Assembly (NCBI GenBank): GCA_946404495.1 | Contig: CAMJDT010000005.1 | Coordinates: 1 to 64,000, forward strand | Length of the DNA: 64,000 nt | Direction: 5' to 3' | DNA from: an uncultured Bacteroidales bacterium | GTDB taxonomy: Bacteria > Bacteroidota > Bacteroidia > Bacteroidales > Paludibacteraceae | Shown here: piece by piece, positions 24,264 to 33,338 of the stretch | Numbering within the stretch: position 1 is the first letter of the stretch | Layout: every line of letters starts with the position of its first letter | Notes under the pieces: model-generated | What the model saw: only the letters and a program-made list of their open reading frames with translations | Database searches by the model: none | Told to the model about the DNA's origin: nothing | Program-made: the position numbers and the translations under genes

Positions 24264-25565
24264 ATGGCTCAATATAATTATGTAACGCCTGCGGAGGCGG
24301 TCAAACTGGTCAAGAGCGGTGATACCATTGTGGTGCAAGGCTCCACCTCTATTCCGACCGTACTGCTCAAGGCTCTGACTGCACGGGCTCCCGAGCTTAG
24401 AGACGTCAAACTCATAAGCGGTTTTGGCGTAGATCCCGAAGATGCACCATACGCCAAGAAGGAACTCATCGACTCCTTCCGTGCGCTATCCATCTTTGTG
24501 CCGAACAATCTCCGCAATGCGATGCGAGAGGGTGTAGCAGACACGATTCCCTGCTTCCTGGGCGAGGTTCCGAGTCTGTTCCGCAGCGGACTGATTCCTG
24601 TAGATGTCACCTTCCTCAATGTATCCGAACCGGATGAGGACGGCTACTGTTCCTACGGCGTGTCGGCCGATATTGCTTTCTCCGGCGCAGAGTGCTCCAA
24701 GACGATCATCGCGCAGGTCAATAAATACATGCCTCGCACTTTTGGTGATCCGGTCATTCATGTGTCAAAGATCTCTGCTATGTGCCGCGGCGACGTGCCT
24801 CTGGTAGAAGTGCCTACGCCCGTGCCTTCGCCTATTGAGACCAAGATAGGTAACTATATCGCTAACGAGATACCCGACGGCGCAACGATTCAAATCGGCG
24901 TAGGTGGTATTCCCAATGCCGTCATCAACGCACTGAGCGGACACCAACACCTCGGCTTGCATACAGAGGCCATCACCGACGGCGTGCTGCCTCTGATAGA
25001 GAAGGGTATTATCGATAACTCGCTCAAGAAGATATTGCCCGGCAAGTCGGTAGGTAGCCTGATTCTGGGCTCGCGCAACCTGTACGACTACGTGGACGGC
25101 AATCGCGACTTTGTCATCCGTGACGTGGCGTGGACCAACGATCCGCAGATTATTCGCCAGAACCCGAAGGCTATGTCCATCAACTCGGCTATCGAGGTGG
25201 ACCTTACCGGCCAAATCTGCGCCGACTCTATCGGCGAGACCGTCATCTCGGGCGTAGGCGGACAGCACGACTTCTTCTACGGTTCAGCTCTCTCCGAGGG
25301 CGGTAAGTGCTTCCTCGCACTCACCTCTATGACCAACAAAGGCAAGTCCAAGATCGTACCGCGCCTCGCACCCGGTGCAGGCGTTGTCACGACCCGCTTC
25401 CAGGCACAGTATATCGTTACTGAGCACGGTATCGCGTTCTTGCGTAATTTGCCGCTTGCAGACCGCGCGAAGGCACTCATCAAGATTGCTGACCCGTCTG
25501 TTCGCGAAGAATTGGAGCGCGCAGCCGTTGAGCGTTTCGGCCTCGGATTCCTTCGTTTAAAATAA
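24264..25565 (+). CDS. Acetyl-CoA hydrolase/CoA-transferase family protein
   Basis: 433 residues of the acetyl-CoA hydrolase/transferase family (4-hydroxybutyrate CoA-transferase type). The glycine-rich GVGGIPNAV and the likely active-site Glu in LHTEAITDGV are visible, as is the C-terminal GVGGQHDFFYGS. It begins 3 bp after the aminotransferase stop. In this operon it would move CoA from an aryl-acetyl-CoA made by IorAB to acetate or another acid, conserving the thioester energy. The actual CoA acceptor is inferred. Confidence 0.9.
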   Translation: MAQYNYVTPAEAVKLVKSGDTIVVQGSTSIPTVLLKALTARAPELRDVKLISGFGVDPEDAPYAKKELIDSFRALSIFVPNNLRNAMREGVADTIPCFLGEVPSLFRSGLIPVDVTFLNVSEPDEDGYCSYGVSADIAFSGAECSKTIIAQVNKYMPRTFGDPVIHVSKISAMCRGDVPLVEVPTPVPSPIETKIGNYIANEIPDGATIQIGVGGIPNAVINALSGHQHLGLHTEAITDGVLPLIEKGIIDNSLKKILPGKSVGSLILGSRNLYDYVDGNRDFVIRDVAWTNDPQIIRQNPKAMSINSAIEVDLTGQICADSIGETVISGVGGQHDFFYGSALSEGGKCFLALTSMTNKGKSKIVPRLAPGAGVVTTRFQAQYIVTEHGIAFLRNLPLADRAKALIKIADPSVREELERAAVERFGLGFLRLK

Positions 25566-25580
25566 TAAATCAATAGCATA

Positions 25581-26750
25581 ATGGAACTTAACGAACTAAA
25601 ACAAGCCTTCCAGAAGGCTTACGACAAGGAAGCTACACACGCTTTCTTCTCGCCCGGTCGCGTCAACCTGATCGGCGAACATACAGACTACAACGGTGGT
25701 CACGTCTTCCCCTGCGCGCTGAGTTTCGGCACATGGCTGCTGGCTGCGCCGAATGATGCCGAAGTGATTCGTTTTCGCTCGCTCAATATACCCGATGTGG
25801 TAACGGTGGAGTTTGACTGCCTCACAACCCCTCTGCCTGACAAGTCGTGGGTGAACTATCCTTTGGGATGCTTGGCGCAGTTCGTGAAGAAAGGCGTGGA
25901 GGTAAAACAAGGCTACGACTTGCTCTTCTACGGTAACGTACCTCCCGGAGCCGGACTGAGTTCGTCAGCTGCCCTTGAGGTGGTGACGGCTTATGCCTTC
26001 AATGTGCTGCTCGGTACCGGATATGATCGTACGCAACTGGCGCTCATCGGTCAGGCTTCCGAACATGAGTTCGCCGGTGTTAACTGCGGTATCATGGATC
26101 AGTTCGCTTCGGCGCAAGGCAAGAAAGATCATGCTATCGACCTCGATTGCGCTACCTTGCAGTTTGAGCTCGTGCCCGTCAAACTCGACGGTGTGAAGGT
26201 TGTTATCTCCAATACGCACTCTCCGCATCATCTCGACTCGGGTGCCTATAACGACCGCGTGCGCCAATGCGGCGAAGCATTGCGTGAGATACGCGAACTG
26301 CTGCACAAACCCGAACTCAAGGACCTGGCTTCCCTCACCGCTGAGGAGTTCCACTCTATAGAGGATCAGATGACCGACCCCGTAGCCCGCAAGCGTGCGC
26401 GCCACGTCGTAGGCGAGGTGCGTCGCACGCAGGACGCTATCGCCGCCTTGAAGAAGGGCGATATCCTAACAATGGGTAAACTGATGAATCAGAGCCATGT
26501 CTCGCTCCGCGATGACTATGAGGTGACCGGCCCCGAACTCGATGCATTGGCTGAAGCAGCTTGGCAGGTAGAGGGCGTCATCGGTAGTCGTATGACCGGA
26601 GGCGGATTTGGCGGATGTACCGTATCGCTTGTCAAGGAAGAGGCGATTCCTACCTTTATCGAAGAGGTAGGTAAGGCTTATACCTCCAAGACCGGACTGA
26701 AGGCTGATTTCTATATCGCTGAGATATCCGATGGAGCCAGACAGTTATAA
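25581..26750 (+). CDS. galK: Galactokinase
   Basis: 389 residues, typical. All GHMP/galactokinase signatures are present: FSPGRVNLIGEHTDYNGG, GNVPPGAGLSSSAAL and MTGGGFGGCTVSL. It phosphorylates alpha-D-galactose to galactose-1-phosphate in the Leloir pathway. No galT, galE or transporter is next to it; it follows the CoA transferase gene after 15 bp and may be cotranscribed with the ior genes. Its 3' end overlaps the small Cys-rich gene by 20 bp. Confidence 0.96.
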   Translation: MELNELKQAFQKAYDKEATHAFFSPGRVNLIGEHTDYNGGHVFPCALSFGTWLLAAPNDAEVIRFRSLNIPDVVTVEFDCLTTPLPDKSWVNYPLGCLAQFVKKGVEVKQGYDLLFYGNVPPGAGLSSSAALEVVTAYAFNVLLGTGYDRTQLALIGQASEHEFAGVNCGIMDQFASAQGKKDHAIDLDCATLQFELVPVKLDGVKVVISNTHSPHHLDSGAYNDRVRQCGEALREIRELLHKPELKDLASLTAEEFHSIEDQMTDPVARKRARHVVGEVRRTQDAIAALKKGDILTMGKLMNQSHVSLRDDYEVTGPELDALAEAAWQVEGVIGSRMTGGGFGGCTVSLVKEEAIPTFIEEVGKAYTSKTGLKADFYIAEISDGARQL

Positions 26751-26946
26751 AAGCTGTCCCCGTTGCGGGGCAGGATTCCTGTGCCAACACGACACCCCCG
26801 CCATTTGTCAATGTGCGGGGGTGTCGCTCTCTTCCTCGGCGCGGGCTTGGTTGCGTGCAACCTATCCGGGACAATGTCTCTGCCGTCGTTGCCTCGAGGA
26901 AATCAGTATTACATATACGGATTCTGCTGCTTCTCTTGTCCGATAG
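26731..26946 (+). CDS. Small cysteine-rich CWC-like protein
   Basis: 71 residues with a cysteine pattern close to the Cys_rich_CWC family: CPRCGAGFLC near the start, a CQC in place of the usual CWC, and CLCRRCLEEI. Members are short, probably zinc-binding proteins of unknown role. It overlaps galK by 20 bp and the convergent MBL gene by 38 bp. A perfect 11-bp inverted repeat (26791-26801/26815-26825) lies inside it. The Cys spacing makes a shadow ORF unlikely. Confidence 0.65.
   Translation: MEPDSYKSCPRCGAGFLCQHDTPAICQCAGVSLSSSARAWLRATYPGQCLCRRCLEEISITYTDSAASLVR
26791..26825. repeat. Perfect 11-bp inverted repeat inside the CWC-like gene
   Basis: GACACCCCCGC and GCGGGGGTGTC flank a 13-nt loop. 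There is no T-tract after it. It could act as a bidirectional attenuator between galK and the convergent gene. Confidence 0.7.
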
Positions 26947-27475
26947 TGGTAGGATAGCCGTGCCCGGCATAGACTACAGTCGTGTCGGGCAATTGTTTCA
27001 GTATATTGAGCGATTTCATCAATTCCTTCATATCCCCTCCCGGCAGGTCGGTGCGTCCGACGCTGCCCTCAAAGAGTGTGTCGCCGGTGAATAGAATATA
27101 ATCGTCCTCAAAGTAATAGCAGACCGAGTCTTCTTTATGACCGGGTGTTATTAAGATGCGGAATCGCAGCCCTGCTATCTCTTGCATGGCATCGATATCA
27201 TCCGGCATCGCGAACTTAAGGCCGATGATTGGTACGTCAGGCCAACGTTTCAAAAGGCAATCCAGACCGCAGACATGGTCTGGATGTTTGTGCGTAATGA
27301 GAATTGCCGCAGGCACCAAACTATGTTCGTCCAGGTACTTCATCACCCGCATCTCTTCCTTCTCACCGAACATACCGGGGTCGATGATGATGCACTCCTT
27401 ACTATCATCTGCTACTGCATGTAGCACGTACGTACATTCTCTATACGGGTTGCAGTAAAAGGTTTTTATCTCCAT
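26909..27475 (-). CDS. MBL-fold hydrolase (glyoxalase II-like)
   Basis: 188 residues with the metallo-beta-lactamase motifs: THKHPDHVCGLD (metal His/Asp), TPGHKEDS, FTGDTLF and YAGHGYPTTIG. The size and motif order match the hydroxyacylglutathione-hydrolase-like branch, but the C-terminal substrate domain of true glyoxalase II is absent. The substrate is unknown. It lies downstream of the gcvT/SNF block and is likely read from the same strand unit. Confidence 0.88.
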   Translation of the reverse strand: MEIKTFYCNPYRECTYVLHAVADDSKECIIIDPGMFGEKEEMRVMKYLDEHSLVPAAILITHKHPDHVCGLDCLLKRWPDVPIIGLKFAMPDDIDAMQEIAGLRFRILITPGHKEDSVCYYFEDDYILFTGDTLFEGSVGRTDLPGGDMKELMKSLNILKQLPDTTVVYAGHGYPTTIGQEKQQNPYM

Positions 27476-27487
27476 ATCAACTATCCA

Positions 27488-27786
27488 TTAAAACAAGCCT
27501 AATCCGTGCAGGAAAATCACAAATATTGCTGCAGGAACGATGGTACGAATCGCGATGAGCCAAATGCGGAACAGGCATTACCTCCGCCTCGTCTACCGAT
27601 GATAAACTCACTCATCATCACCGGTACTCCGATAGCAACGATACAGATAATATAGACCAATAAAAAAGCACCACCGCCGTTTTCGCCCGTCAGGTAAGGG
27701 AAACGCCACACGTTTCCCTTACCGACGACACTACCGGCAGTAGCCATTACTACGCCTAATTTACCGGCAAACTGATGCTTCTCCAT
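27488..27786 (-). pseudogene. Sodium:neurotransmitter symporter (SNF) with large internal deletion
   Basis: The N-terminal 75 or so residues are a clear SNF transporter start (GKGNVWRFPYLTGENGGGAF, then a membrane helix and SEFIIGRRG). The track ORF then continues in the wrong frame and stops (89 aa). In the frame shifted by two bases the same DNA reads IWLIAIRTIVPAAIFVIFLHG and then LGLF-stop, which looks like the last membrane helix of an SNF protein. Thus about 350 internal residues are missing, with a frameshift at the junction near 27570. The gene cannot make a working transporter. Confidence 0.82.
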
Positions 27787-27800
27787 AGGAGTACAGGTGT

Positions 27801-28880
27801 TTACTTAACCACAGTAGCGGGGCAGAGCTTTTCGCGGATCTTGATGTAGATAACCGTGTCGGGCTCTTTGTAAGCTATCTTCACGTATCCCATGCCTATG
27901 CCCTGTTTCGTATTGGGCAACATGATACCGGATGTTACGTTACCGATTACTTCGCCCTCGGCGTTGCATATCTCGTATCCATTACGCGGAATAGCGCGCT
28001 CCTGCATGATGAAGTGCACGAGTTTGCGGGTCAGACCCTGCTCTTTCTGCTTCAGAAGGAACTCCTTATCGATGAAGTCTTTGGCGTTGAGCTTGGTGAT
28101 CCAACCCAATCCTGCTTCCAGCGGCGACGTGGTATCGTCGATGTCGTGACCGTAGAGGCAGAACCATTTCTCGAGACGTAGACTGTCGCGGGCACCCAAT
28201 CCGATAGGAGCCAGGTCGAAATCTTTACCTACTTCGAACAGTGCATCCCAGATCTGCTTGCCGTACTCCTTCGGGAAATACAACTCAAATCCGCCTGCTC
28301 CCGTGTAACCCGTGTTACTCAAAATGACACCCGGTACACCTGCGAAACTCCACTCACGGAAGCTATAGTACGGGATCGCGCTCAGTTCGGCATCCGTCAA
28401 CTTCTGCAGCATCTCCGTTGCCTTCGGACCTTGTACGGCGAGTTGACCGTATTTGTCGCTGGCATTCTCGAGCGATACGTTGAAGCGCGCGTCGTTGTGT
28501 TGGTTGACCCAAGCCCAGTCTTTGTCGATATTGCCGGCATTAACTACGAGCAGGTACTTGGTGGTGGAATACATATATAGAATAAGGTCATCCACAATAC
28601 CGCCTTTTCCGTTCGGGAAGCAGGTGTATTGCGCCTTGCCGGCTTCCAGTTTCGATACGTCATTAGAGGTGATGTACTGCAGGAAATCCAAGGCTTTTTC
28701 GCCTTTTACCCAAAACTCACCCATATGACTAACGTCAAACACACCTACGCCTTCGCGTACGATCATGTGCTCACGATTGATGCCTGTCGGATACTGAATA
28801 GGCATGTTAAAACCAGCAAAATCTGCCATCTTAGCGCCCAACGCAATGTGGGTTGCTGTAAACGGTGTTTCTTTCAACAT
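27801..28880 (-). CDS. gcvT: Glycine cleavage system T protein (aminomethyltransferase)
   Basis: 359 residues, normal length. GcvT motifs are present: [13 protein letters not shown], the catalytic-Asp-bearing [18 protein letters not shown] segment (quoted in part), and the C-terminal barrel with [11 protein letters not shown]. It transfers the aminomethyl carbon from GcvH to THF, giving 5,10-methylene-THF, the substrate of FolD. gcvP and gcvH are not in the window. Confidence 0.95.
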   Translation of the reverse strand: MLKETPFTATHIALGAKMADFAGFNMPIQYPTGINREHMIVREGVGVFDVSHMGEFWVKGEKALDFLQYITSNDVSKLEAGKAQYTCFPNGKGGIVDDLILYMYSTTKYLLVVNAGNIDKDWAWVNQHNDARFNVSLENASDKYGQLAVQGPKATEMLQKLTDAELSAIPYYSFREWSFAGVPGVILSNTGYTGAGGFELYFPKEYGKQIWDALFEVGKDFDLAPIGLGARDSLRLEKWFCLYGHDIDDTTSPLEAGLGWITKLNAKDFIDKEFLLKQKEQGLTRKLVHFIMQERAIPRNGYEICNAEGEVIGNVTSGIMLPNTKQGIGMGYVKIAYKEPDTVIYIKIREKLCPATVVK

Positions 28881-28919
28881 AGTATTTTGATTTTATAAAA
28901 AATTATTTATCTGTTTTGT

Positions 28920-30149
28920 TTACTTCGCCATCTCTGCGATTTGAATTACCACTTCCATTGCTTTCTCCATACTTGGGATCGGCAGGTACTCAAATCGGCT
29001 GTGGAAATTCATGCCGCCGGTGAAGATATTGGGGCAGGGTAGGTTCATGAAACTGAGCCGTGCGCCGTCCGTGCCGCCGCGAATAGGTTGCACCTTAGGC
29101 GTAACGCCTACCGCCTTCATCGCCTCTTTCGCCAAGTCAATCACCTGCTCGTGGTCGCGCATGATTTCCAGCATGTTGTAGTACTGATCCTTGATCTCGG
29201 CTTCTACCGTTCCTTCGCCATATTCGCGGTTGAGGATAGCCACCATCTCTTCGATGCAGGCCTTACGTGCCTCAAAGTGCTCGCGATCGTGGTCACGGAT
29301 GATATAATTGAGTACTGTCTCCTCTACCGATCCTTGCATGCCGATCAGGTGGAAGAATCCCTCGTATGCCTGCGTATGAGCGGGCGTTTCGTCGGGCGGA
29401 AGCAGGTACATGAAGCGGTTGGCAATCAGCTGCGAATTCTTCATCTTCTTATACCCGTAACCTGGATGTACGTTCACACCGTGGAAGGTGATTTTCGCCT
29501 TTGCGGCGTTGAAGTTTTCGTATTCTAACTCTCCGATTGCACCGCCGTCTATGGTATAAGCAAAGTCAGCACCGAATTTCGCTACATCAAAATGGTCGGG
29601 GCCTTCTCCTATTTCTTCGTCTGGCGTGAAGCCGACGCGTATCTTACCGTGCTTGATTTCGGGGTGCTGAATCAGGTATTCCATTGCACTCACAATAGCT
29701 GCAACTCCGGCTTTATCGTCCGCGCCCAACAGCGTCGTTCCGTCCGTCACGATGATATCTTGCCCCTGATAGTCCAATATCTCGGGATACGCTTTGGCCT
29801 CCAATACGATGTTTTCAGCCTCATTTAGGACGATGTCTTTGCCGTCAAATGCGCGCACGATCCTTGCTTTTACATGCTCGCCCGATGCATCCGGTGCGGT
29901 ATCCATATGTGCGATAAAACCGATAGTCGGTATCCGCTTATCGTTACTTGGCAACGTTGCCATTACATATCCGTTCTCATCCAAACTGACATCTTCCAAG
30001 CCGAGATGCATGAGTTCATCTCTCAGATAGCGTGCTAAATCCAACTGACGTTCCGTACTCGGGGTTCTACCCGTCGTATCATCCGAGGTCGTCCAGATGC
30101 TGACGTACTTCAGAAATCGTTCCACGAGCTTACTATTCTCCTCTTTCAT
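28920..30149 (-). CDS. pepT: Peptidase T (tripeptide aminopeptidase)
   Basis: 409 residues of the M20B family. The metal-binding motifs are visible: [38 protein letters not shown] and the YTIDGG strand. It removes N-terminal residues from tripeptides in the cytosol, suiting a peptide-fermenting lifestyle. A promoter precedes it at 30185-30216. Confidence 0.95.
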   Translation of the reverse strand: MKEENSKLVERFLKYVSIWTTSDDTTGRTPSTERQLDLARYLRDELMHLGLEDVSLDENGYVMATLPSNDKRIPTIGFIAHMDTAPDASGEHVKARIVRAFDGKDIVLNEAENIVLEAKAYPEILDYQGQDIIVTDGTTLLGADDKAGVAAIVSAMEYLIQHPEIKHGKIRVGFTPDEEIGEGPDHFDVAKFGADFAYTIDGGAIGELEYENFNAAKAKITFHGVNVHPGYGYKKMKNSQLIANRFMYLLPPDETPAHTQAYEGFFHLIGMQGSVEETVLNYIIRDHDREHFEARKACIEEMVAILNREYGEGTVEAEIKDQYYNMLEIMRDHEQVIDLAKEAMKAVGVTPKVQPIRGGTDGARLSFMNLPCPNIFTGGMNFHSRFEYLPIPSMEKAMEVVIQIAEMAK

Positions 30150-30184
30150 GGTTTTCTATGTTTGGCGTTTATTGTTTCAGCGCA

Positions 30185-30216
30185 CAAAGGTACAATTTTT
30201 TTTTGGATAATCCAAA
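30185..30216 (-). promoter_or_regulatory. Promoter of pepT
   Basis: Minus-strand TTTG, a 20-nt spacer and TACCTTTG (30185-30192), about 35 bp before the pepT ATG. It lacks the extended CATATNTC box found at other promoters. The rest of the 294-bp intergenic region 30150-30443 is AT-rich and shows no further gene. Confidence 0.82.
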
Positions 30217-30392
30217 TTATTCTTGGAAATAATCATTTTTTGCCATGCAAAATGACTACTTTTTTTCTTAAACGCTTGTGAAATCGTATTTTTTGCGGTA
30301 AAAACTAATGTTTTAGTGTCATGAATGCATTTTATCATAGGGTAGAGGCAAAATGAGATTTTTATGAATTTGAGTAAAAAAATGCTTTTTTA

Positions 30393-30424
30393 TTTGCATA
30401 TGTCAAAAAAAAGCTGTACCTTTG
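30393..30424 (+). promoter_or_regulatory. Promoter of the 30.4-kb operon
   Basis: TTTG, a 20-nt spacer starting CATATGTCAAAAAAAAG, and TACCTTTG at 30417-30424; the ATG of the first gene follows 20 bp later. Confidence 0.85.
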
Positions 30425-30443
30425 CACGCTAATTTGAAAAATT

Positions 30444-30869
30444 ATGACAACACGAGGAAAAGTTTTTACCTGGCTGACAGTTATTGTACTGCTTGTATTG
30501 GCCGGATATGTGTACGTAAAGTTCTGCTATGTATATAGCGAAGGTATTAACGAGGGAGACATCAATTACTTCCAGAAAGAGGGTTTTATCTTCAAGACCT
30601 ACGAGGGAAAGATGATCCAAACCGGATACAACAGCAAGAGTGCGCAGAACACGATTCAATCTAATGAGTTCCACTTTTCGGTAGCTGACGAGCGGGTGGC
30701 TCAATCGCTAATCGAGGCTCCCAGTCGTCAGGTTAAATTGCATTGGAAGCGCTACCTCGGTACGCTGCCCTGGAGAGGCAACAGCCAATTCGTGGTAGAC
30801 AGTGTCATCGTATCTAGGAACACTCCTGTAGAGGGTGATCCGTTCCCGGATGTTCCTTCTATGAATTAG
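30444..30869 (+). CDS. Small membrane-anchored conserved hypothetical protein
   Basis: 141 residues with one N-terminal membrane helix (VFTWLTVIVLLVLAGYVYV, about 7-25) and a soluble remainder containing YSEGINEGDINYFQKEG and an LHWKRYLGTLPWRG motif. I believe it belongs to a family widespread in Bacteroidales whose function is unknown. It is the first gene after a strong promoter and lies 30 bp before the second acyl-CoA ligase. Confidence 0.75.
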   Translation: MTTRGKVFTWLTVIVLLVLAGYVYVKFCYVYSEGINEGDINYFQKEGFIFKTYEGKMIQTGYNSKSAQNTIQSNEFHFSVADERVAQSLIEAPSRQVKLHWKRYLGTLPWRGNSQFVVDSVIVSRNTPVEGDPFPDVPSMN

Positions 30870-30899
30870 GATAACTAAAATTTGATTTCAATAATAAGA

Positions 30900-32594
30900 A
30901 TGTTAAGCGAAGAAAAAAATAATCTTGTTAAGATGTACGAGAACTCGTTCCGCCAGAACTGGGAATTGCCGGCACTGACGGATTGGGGAACCACAAATAC
31001 GCTGAGTTACGGTGAGTTGGCTACTCAGATTGCGCGCTTACATGTGCTATTCGAACGCGTAGGCCTGCAAAAAGATGATAAGGTGAGCTTGATGGGTAAG
31101 AATACCTGCAATTGGTGTTCCGTCTATCTGGCTACCGTTACATACGGAGCAATCATCGTACCTATCCTGCAGGATTTTAAGCCGGATGATGCAGTACATA
31201 TTATTAACCACTCGGAGTCGAAGTTACTATTCATCCATGACTCTATTTGGGACGGATTGGAGTTGGAGCAGATTCCTCAGATCGTAGGCGTGTGGTCGCT
31301 GACGAACTATAAGACCTTAGCCGGTCGTATAGATAACGAACTGCTCTCGTGGGAGCAAGCCGGCGAGACACTCAAGGCCCGTTATCCGAAAGGCTATAAC
31401 CGTGACGATGTCCGCTACGATGAGCGTGACAACTCGTGCGTAGCGAGCATTAACTATACGAGCGGTACGACGGGATTCTCGAAGGGTGTAGTGACTCCTG
31501 CTAATGCATTAGCCGGTAATATCCGTTTTGCTATCGATGCGAAACTCTTCTATCGCGAGTGTCGTCAGGTGGCATTCCTGCCTTTGGCGCACTCGTATGG
31601 ATGCGCGATTGATTTCCTGACCACTTTGGTAGCCGGCGGACATATCTATTTGATAGGTCGCACGCCCGCTCCCAAGATCCTATTGAAGGCTTTCCAGGAG
31701 GTTAAACCGACTACGATTCTCTCTGTACCTTTGGTGCTGGAGAAGATCTATCGCAAGCAAATCGTGCCGCAGATAAGTAAGCCACCCGTGAGTTGGGTAC
31801 TCAAGGTGCCGTACTTGGACGAGATTGTACTAAATAAGATTCGTCAGTCGCTTGTAGATGCTTTAGGCGGTGAGTTTAGCATGATGATTATTGGTGGCGC
31901 ACCGCTCAATAGTGAGGTGGAAGCTTTTCTGCATAAGATTAAGTTCCCCCTGGCCGTAGGCTACGGTATGACAGAGTGTGCTCCGCTTATCTCCTTCACG
32001 CCCTGCTTTGGCGATAAGTATGGCACCAACGGATGCAGTTACCGTCCGTACTCCTGCGGTCAGCCGATGAAAGGACAGATGGAAGCTAAGATCGACAATC
32101 CTAATGCTGAGGGAATAGGCGAGATACTTGTGCGCGGTGAGCATACAATGTACGGCTATTATAAGAACGAGGAAGCTACACGTCAAGCCTTCACCGAAGA
32201 CGGATGGCTGCGTACGGGTGATCTCGGTATTATTGATGAGGACGGATATATCTTCATTAAAGGACGTAACAAAACAATGCTCTTAGGCGCCAACGGACAG
32301 AATATCTATCCTGAGGAGATTGAGTCGAAACTCAATAATATGCCCTATGTAATGGAGAGTCTTGTTATTCAGGAGGGAGATTCGCTTGTAGCACTGGTCT
32401 ATCCCGACTTGGAGAATATAGATTCCAGTCATCTGACGCCCGACCAAGTTGAGGCCTTTATGGAGGAGAATCGTAAGAACCTGAACCGTCAGATTGCTTC
32501 TTATGAGCAGATATCCAAGATTCGGCTCTATCCTCATGAGTTTGAGAAAACTCCTAAGAAGAGTATCAAACGTTTCTTGTATACACATAGTTAA
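30900..32594 (+). CDS. Long-chain acyl-CoA synthetase (AMP-binding), second paralogue
   Basis: 564 residues if started at the ATG at 30900 (AATAAGA upstream); the track ORF uses a TTG six codons earlier. Motifs are YTSGTTGFSKGVV, YGMTECAPL, GWLRTGDLG and the same RFLYTHS-type lid end as the ligase at 15014. The N-terminal halves also align (INHSESKLL in both). It would make acyl-CoA from fatty acids. It is followed 9 bp later by coaX, whose pathway supplies CoA. Confidence 0.92.
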   Translation: MLSEEKNNLVKMYENSFRQNWELPALTDWGTTNTLSYGELATQIARLHVLFERVGLQKDDKVSLMGKNTCNWCSVYLATVTYGAIIVPILQDFKPDDAVHIINHSESKLLFIHDSIWDGLELEQIPQIVGVWSLTNYKTLAGRIDNELLSWEQAGETLKARYPKGYNRDDVRYDERDNSCVASINYTSGTTGFSKGVVTPANALAGNIRFAIDAKLFYRECRQVAFLPLAHSYGCAIDFLTTLVAGGHIYLIGRTPAPKILLKAFQEVKPTTILSVPLVLEKIYRKQIVPQISKPPVSWVLKVPYLDEIVLNKIRQSLVDALGGEFSMMIIGGAPLNSEVEAFLHKIKFPLAVGYGMTECAPLISFTPCFGDKYGTNGCSYRPYSCGQPMKGQMEAKIDNPNAEGIGEILVRGEHTMYGYYKNEEATRQAFTEDGWLRTGDLGIIDEDGYIFIKGRNKTMLLGANGQNIYPEEIESKLNNMPYVMESLVIQEGDSLVALVYPDLENIDSSHLTPDQVEAFMEENRKNLNRQIASYEQISKIRLYPHEFEKTPKKSIKRFLYTHS

Positions 32595-32603
32595 ATTGTC
32601 CGA

Positions 32604-33338
32604 ATGAATATCTGTATTGACCAAGGAAACTCACGCACGAAGGTGGCGCTATTCAATGCTGAGGGCAAGGTGGTAAAGAACTTTGTATATAAGTCTTTTA
32701 CCTCGTCTGACGTAGAGCGCCTCTTCAAACTCTATCCGATTACTGACAGTATTATCTCGTCGGTAGTCAATTTGGAGTCAAGTGTGGTCAATACACTCAA
32801 TCGTCTCTCACAACGCTTTGTGCTCTTCGACCACGAGACACCCGTGCCAATCATCAATGACTACGACTCGCCTGCCACGCTTGGCCATGATCGTCTGGCG
32901 GCTGCCGTAGGTGCCAATTACTTGTTGCCGAACGAAAATCTGCTGATCATTGATGCAGGCTCGGCCATTACCTATGATTTCCTCACAGAGGACGGACACT
33001 ACGTAGGCGGTAACATTGCTCCGGGTATCAAGATGCGTTTTACATCGCTGCGTCAGATGACCAAGAAACTGCCGCAAGTGGAGGCTGAGGAGAACGAACT
33101 GATACCTCTTTTTGGTAAAAATACGCGAGATGCTATTGCAGCCGGAGTGATTCGTGGCATAGTTTTTGAAGTAAAAGGATATATGCGTACAGTCGGCGAA
33201 CAAGTGGAACGCTTTCAGACCGTAATAACCGGCGGTAACGCACCTTATATAATAAATAATGTACAAACACCGTTGCGGCACGAACGTCAATTGGTATTGA
33301 TCGGACTGAACCGCATATTGGAATACAACAAGAAATGA
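32604..33338 (+). CDS. coaX: Type III pantothenate kinase
   Basis: 244 residues of the ASKHA superfamily. It starts with MNICIDQGNSRTKVALF (phosphate-1 motif), and has GHDRLAAAVGANYL and DAGSAITYDFL, the marks of CoaX. It phosphorylates pantothenate in the first step of CoA synthesis, does not use the feedback control of type I, and needs a monovalent cation. It overlaps the following OMP gene by 4 bp. Confidence 0.94.
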   Translation: MNICIDQGNSRTKVALFNAEGKVVKNFVYKSFTSSDVERLFKLYPITDSIISSVVNLESSVVNTLNRLSQRFVLFDHETPVPIINDYDSPATLGHDRLAAAVGANYLLPNENLLIIDAGSAITYDFLTEDGHYVGGNIAPGIKMRFTSLRQMTKKLPQVEAEENELIPLFGKNTRDAIAAGVIRGIVFEVKGYMRTVGEQVERFQTVITGGNAPYIINNVQTPLRHERQLVLIGLNRILEYNKK

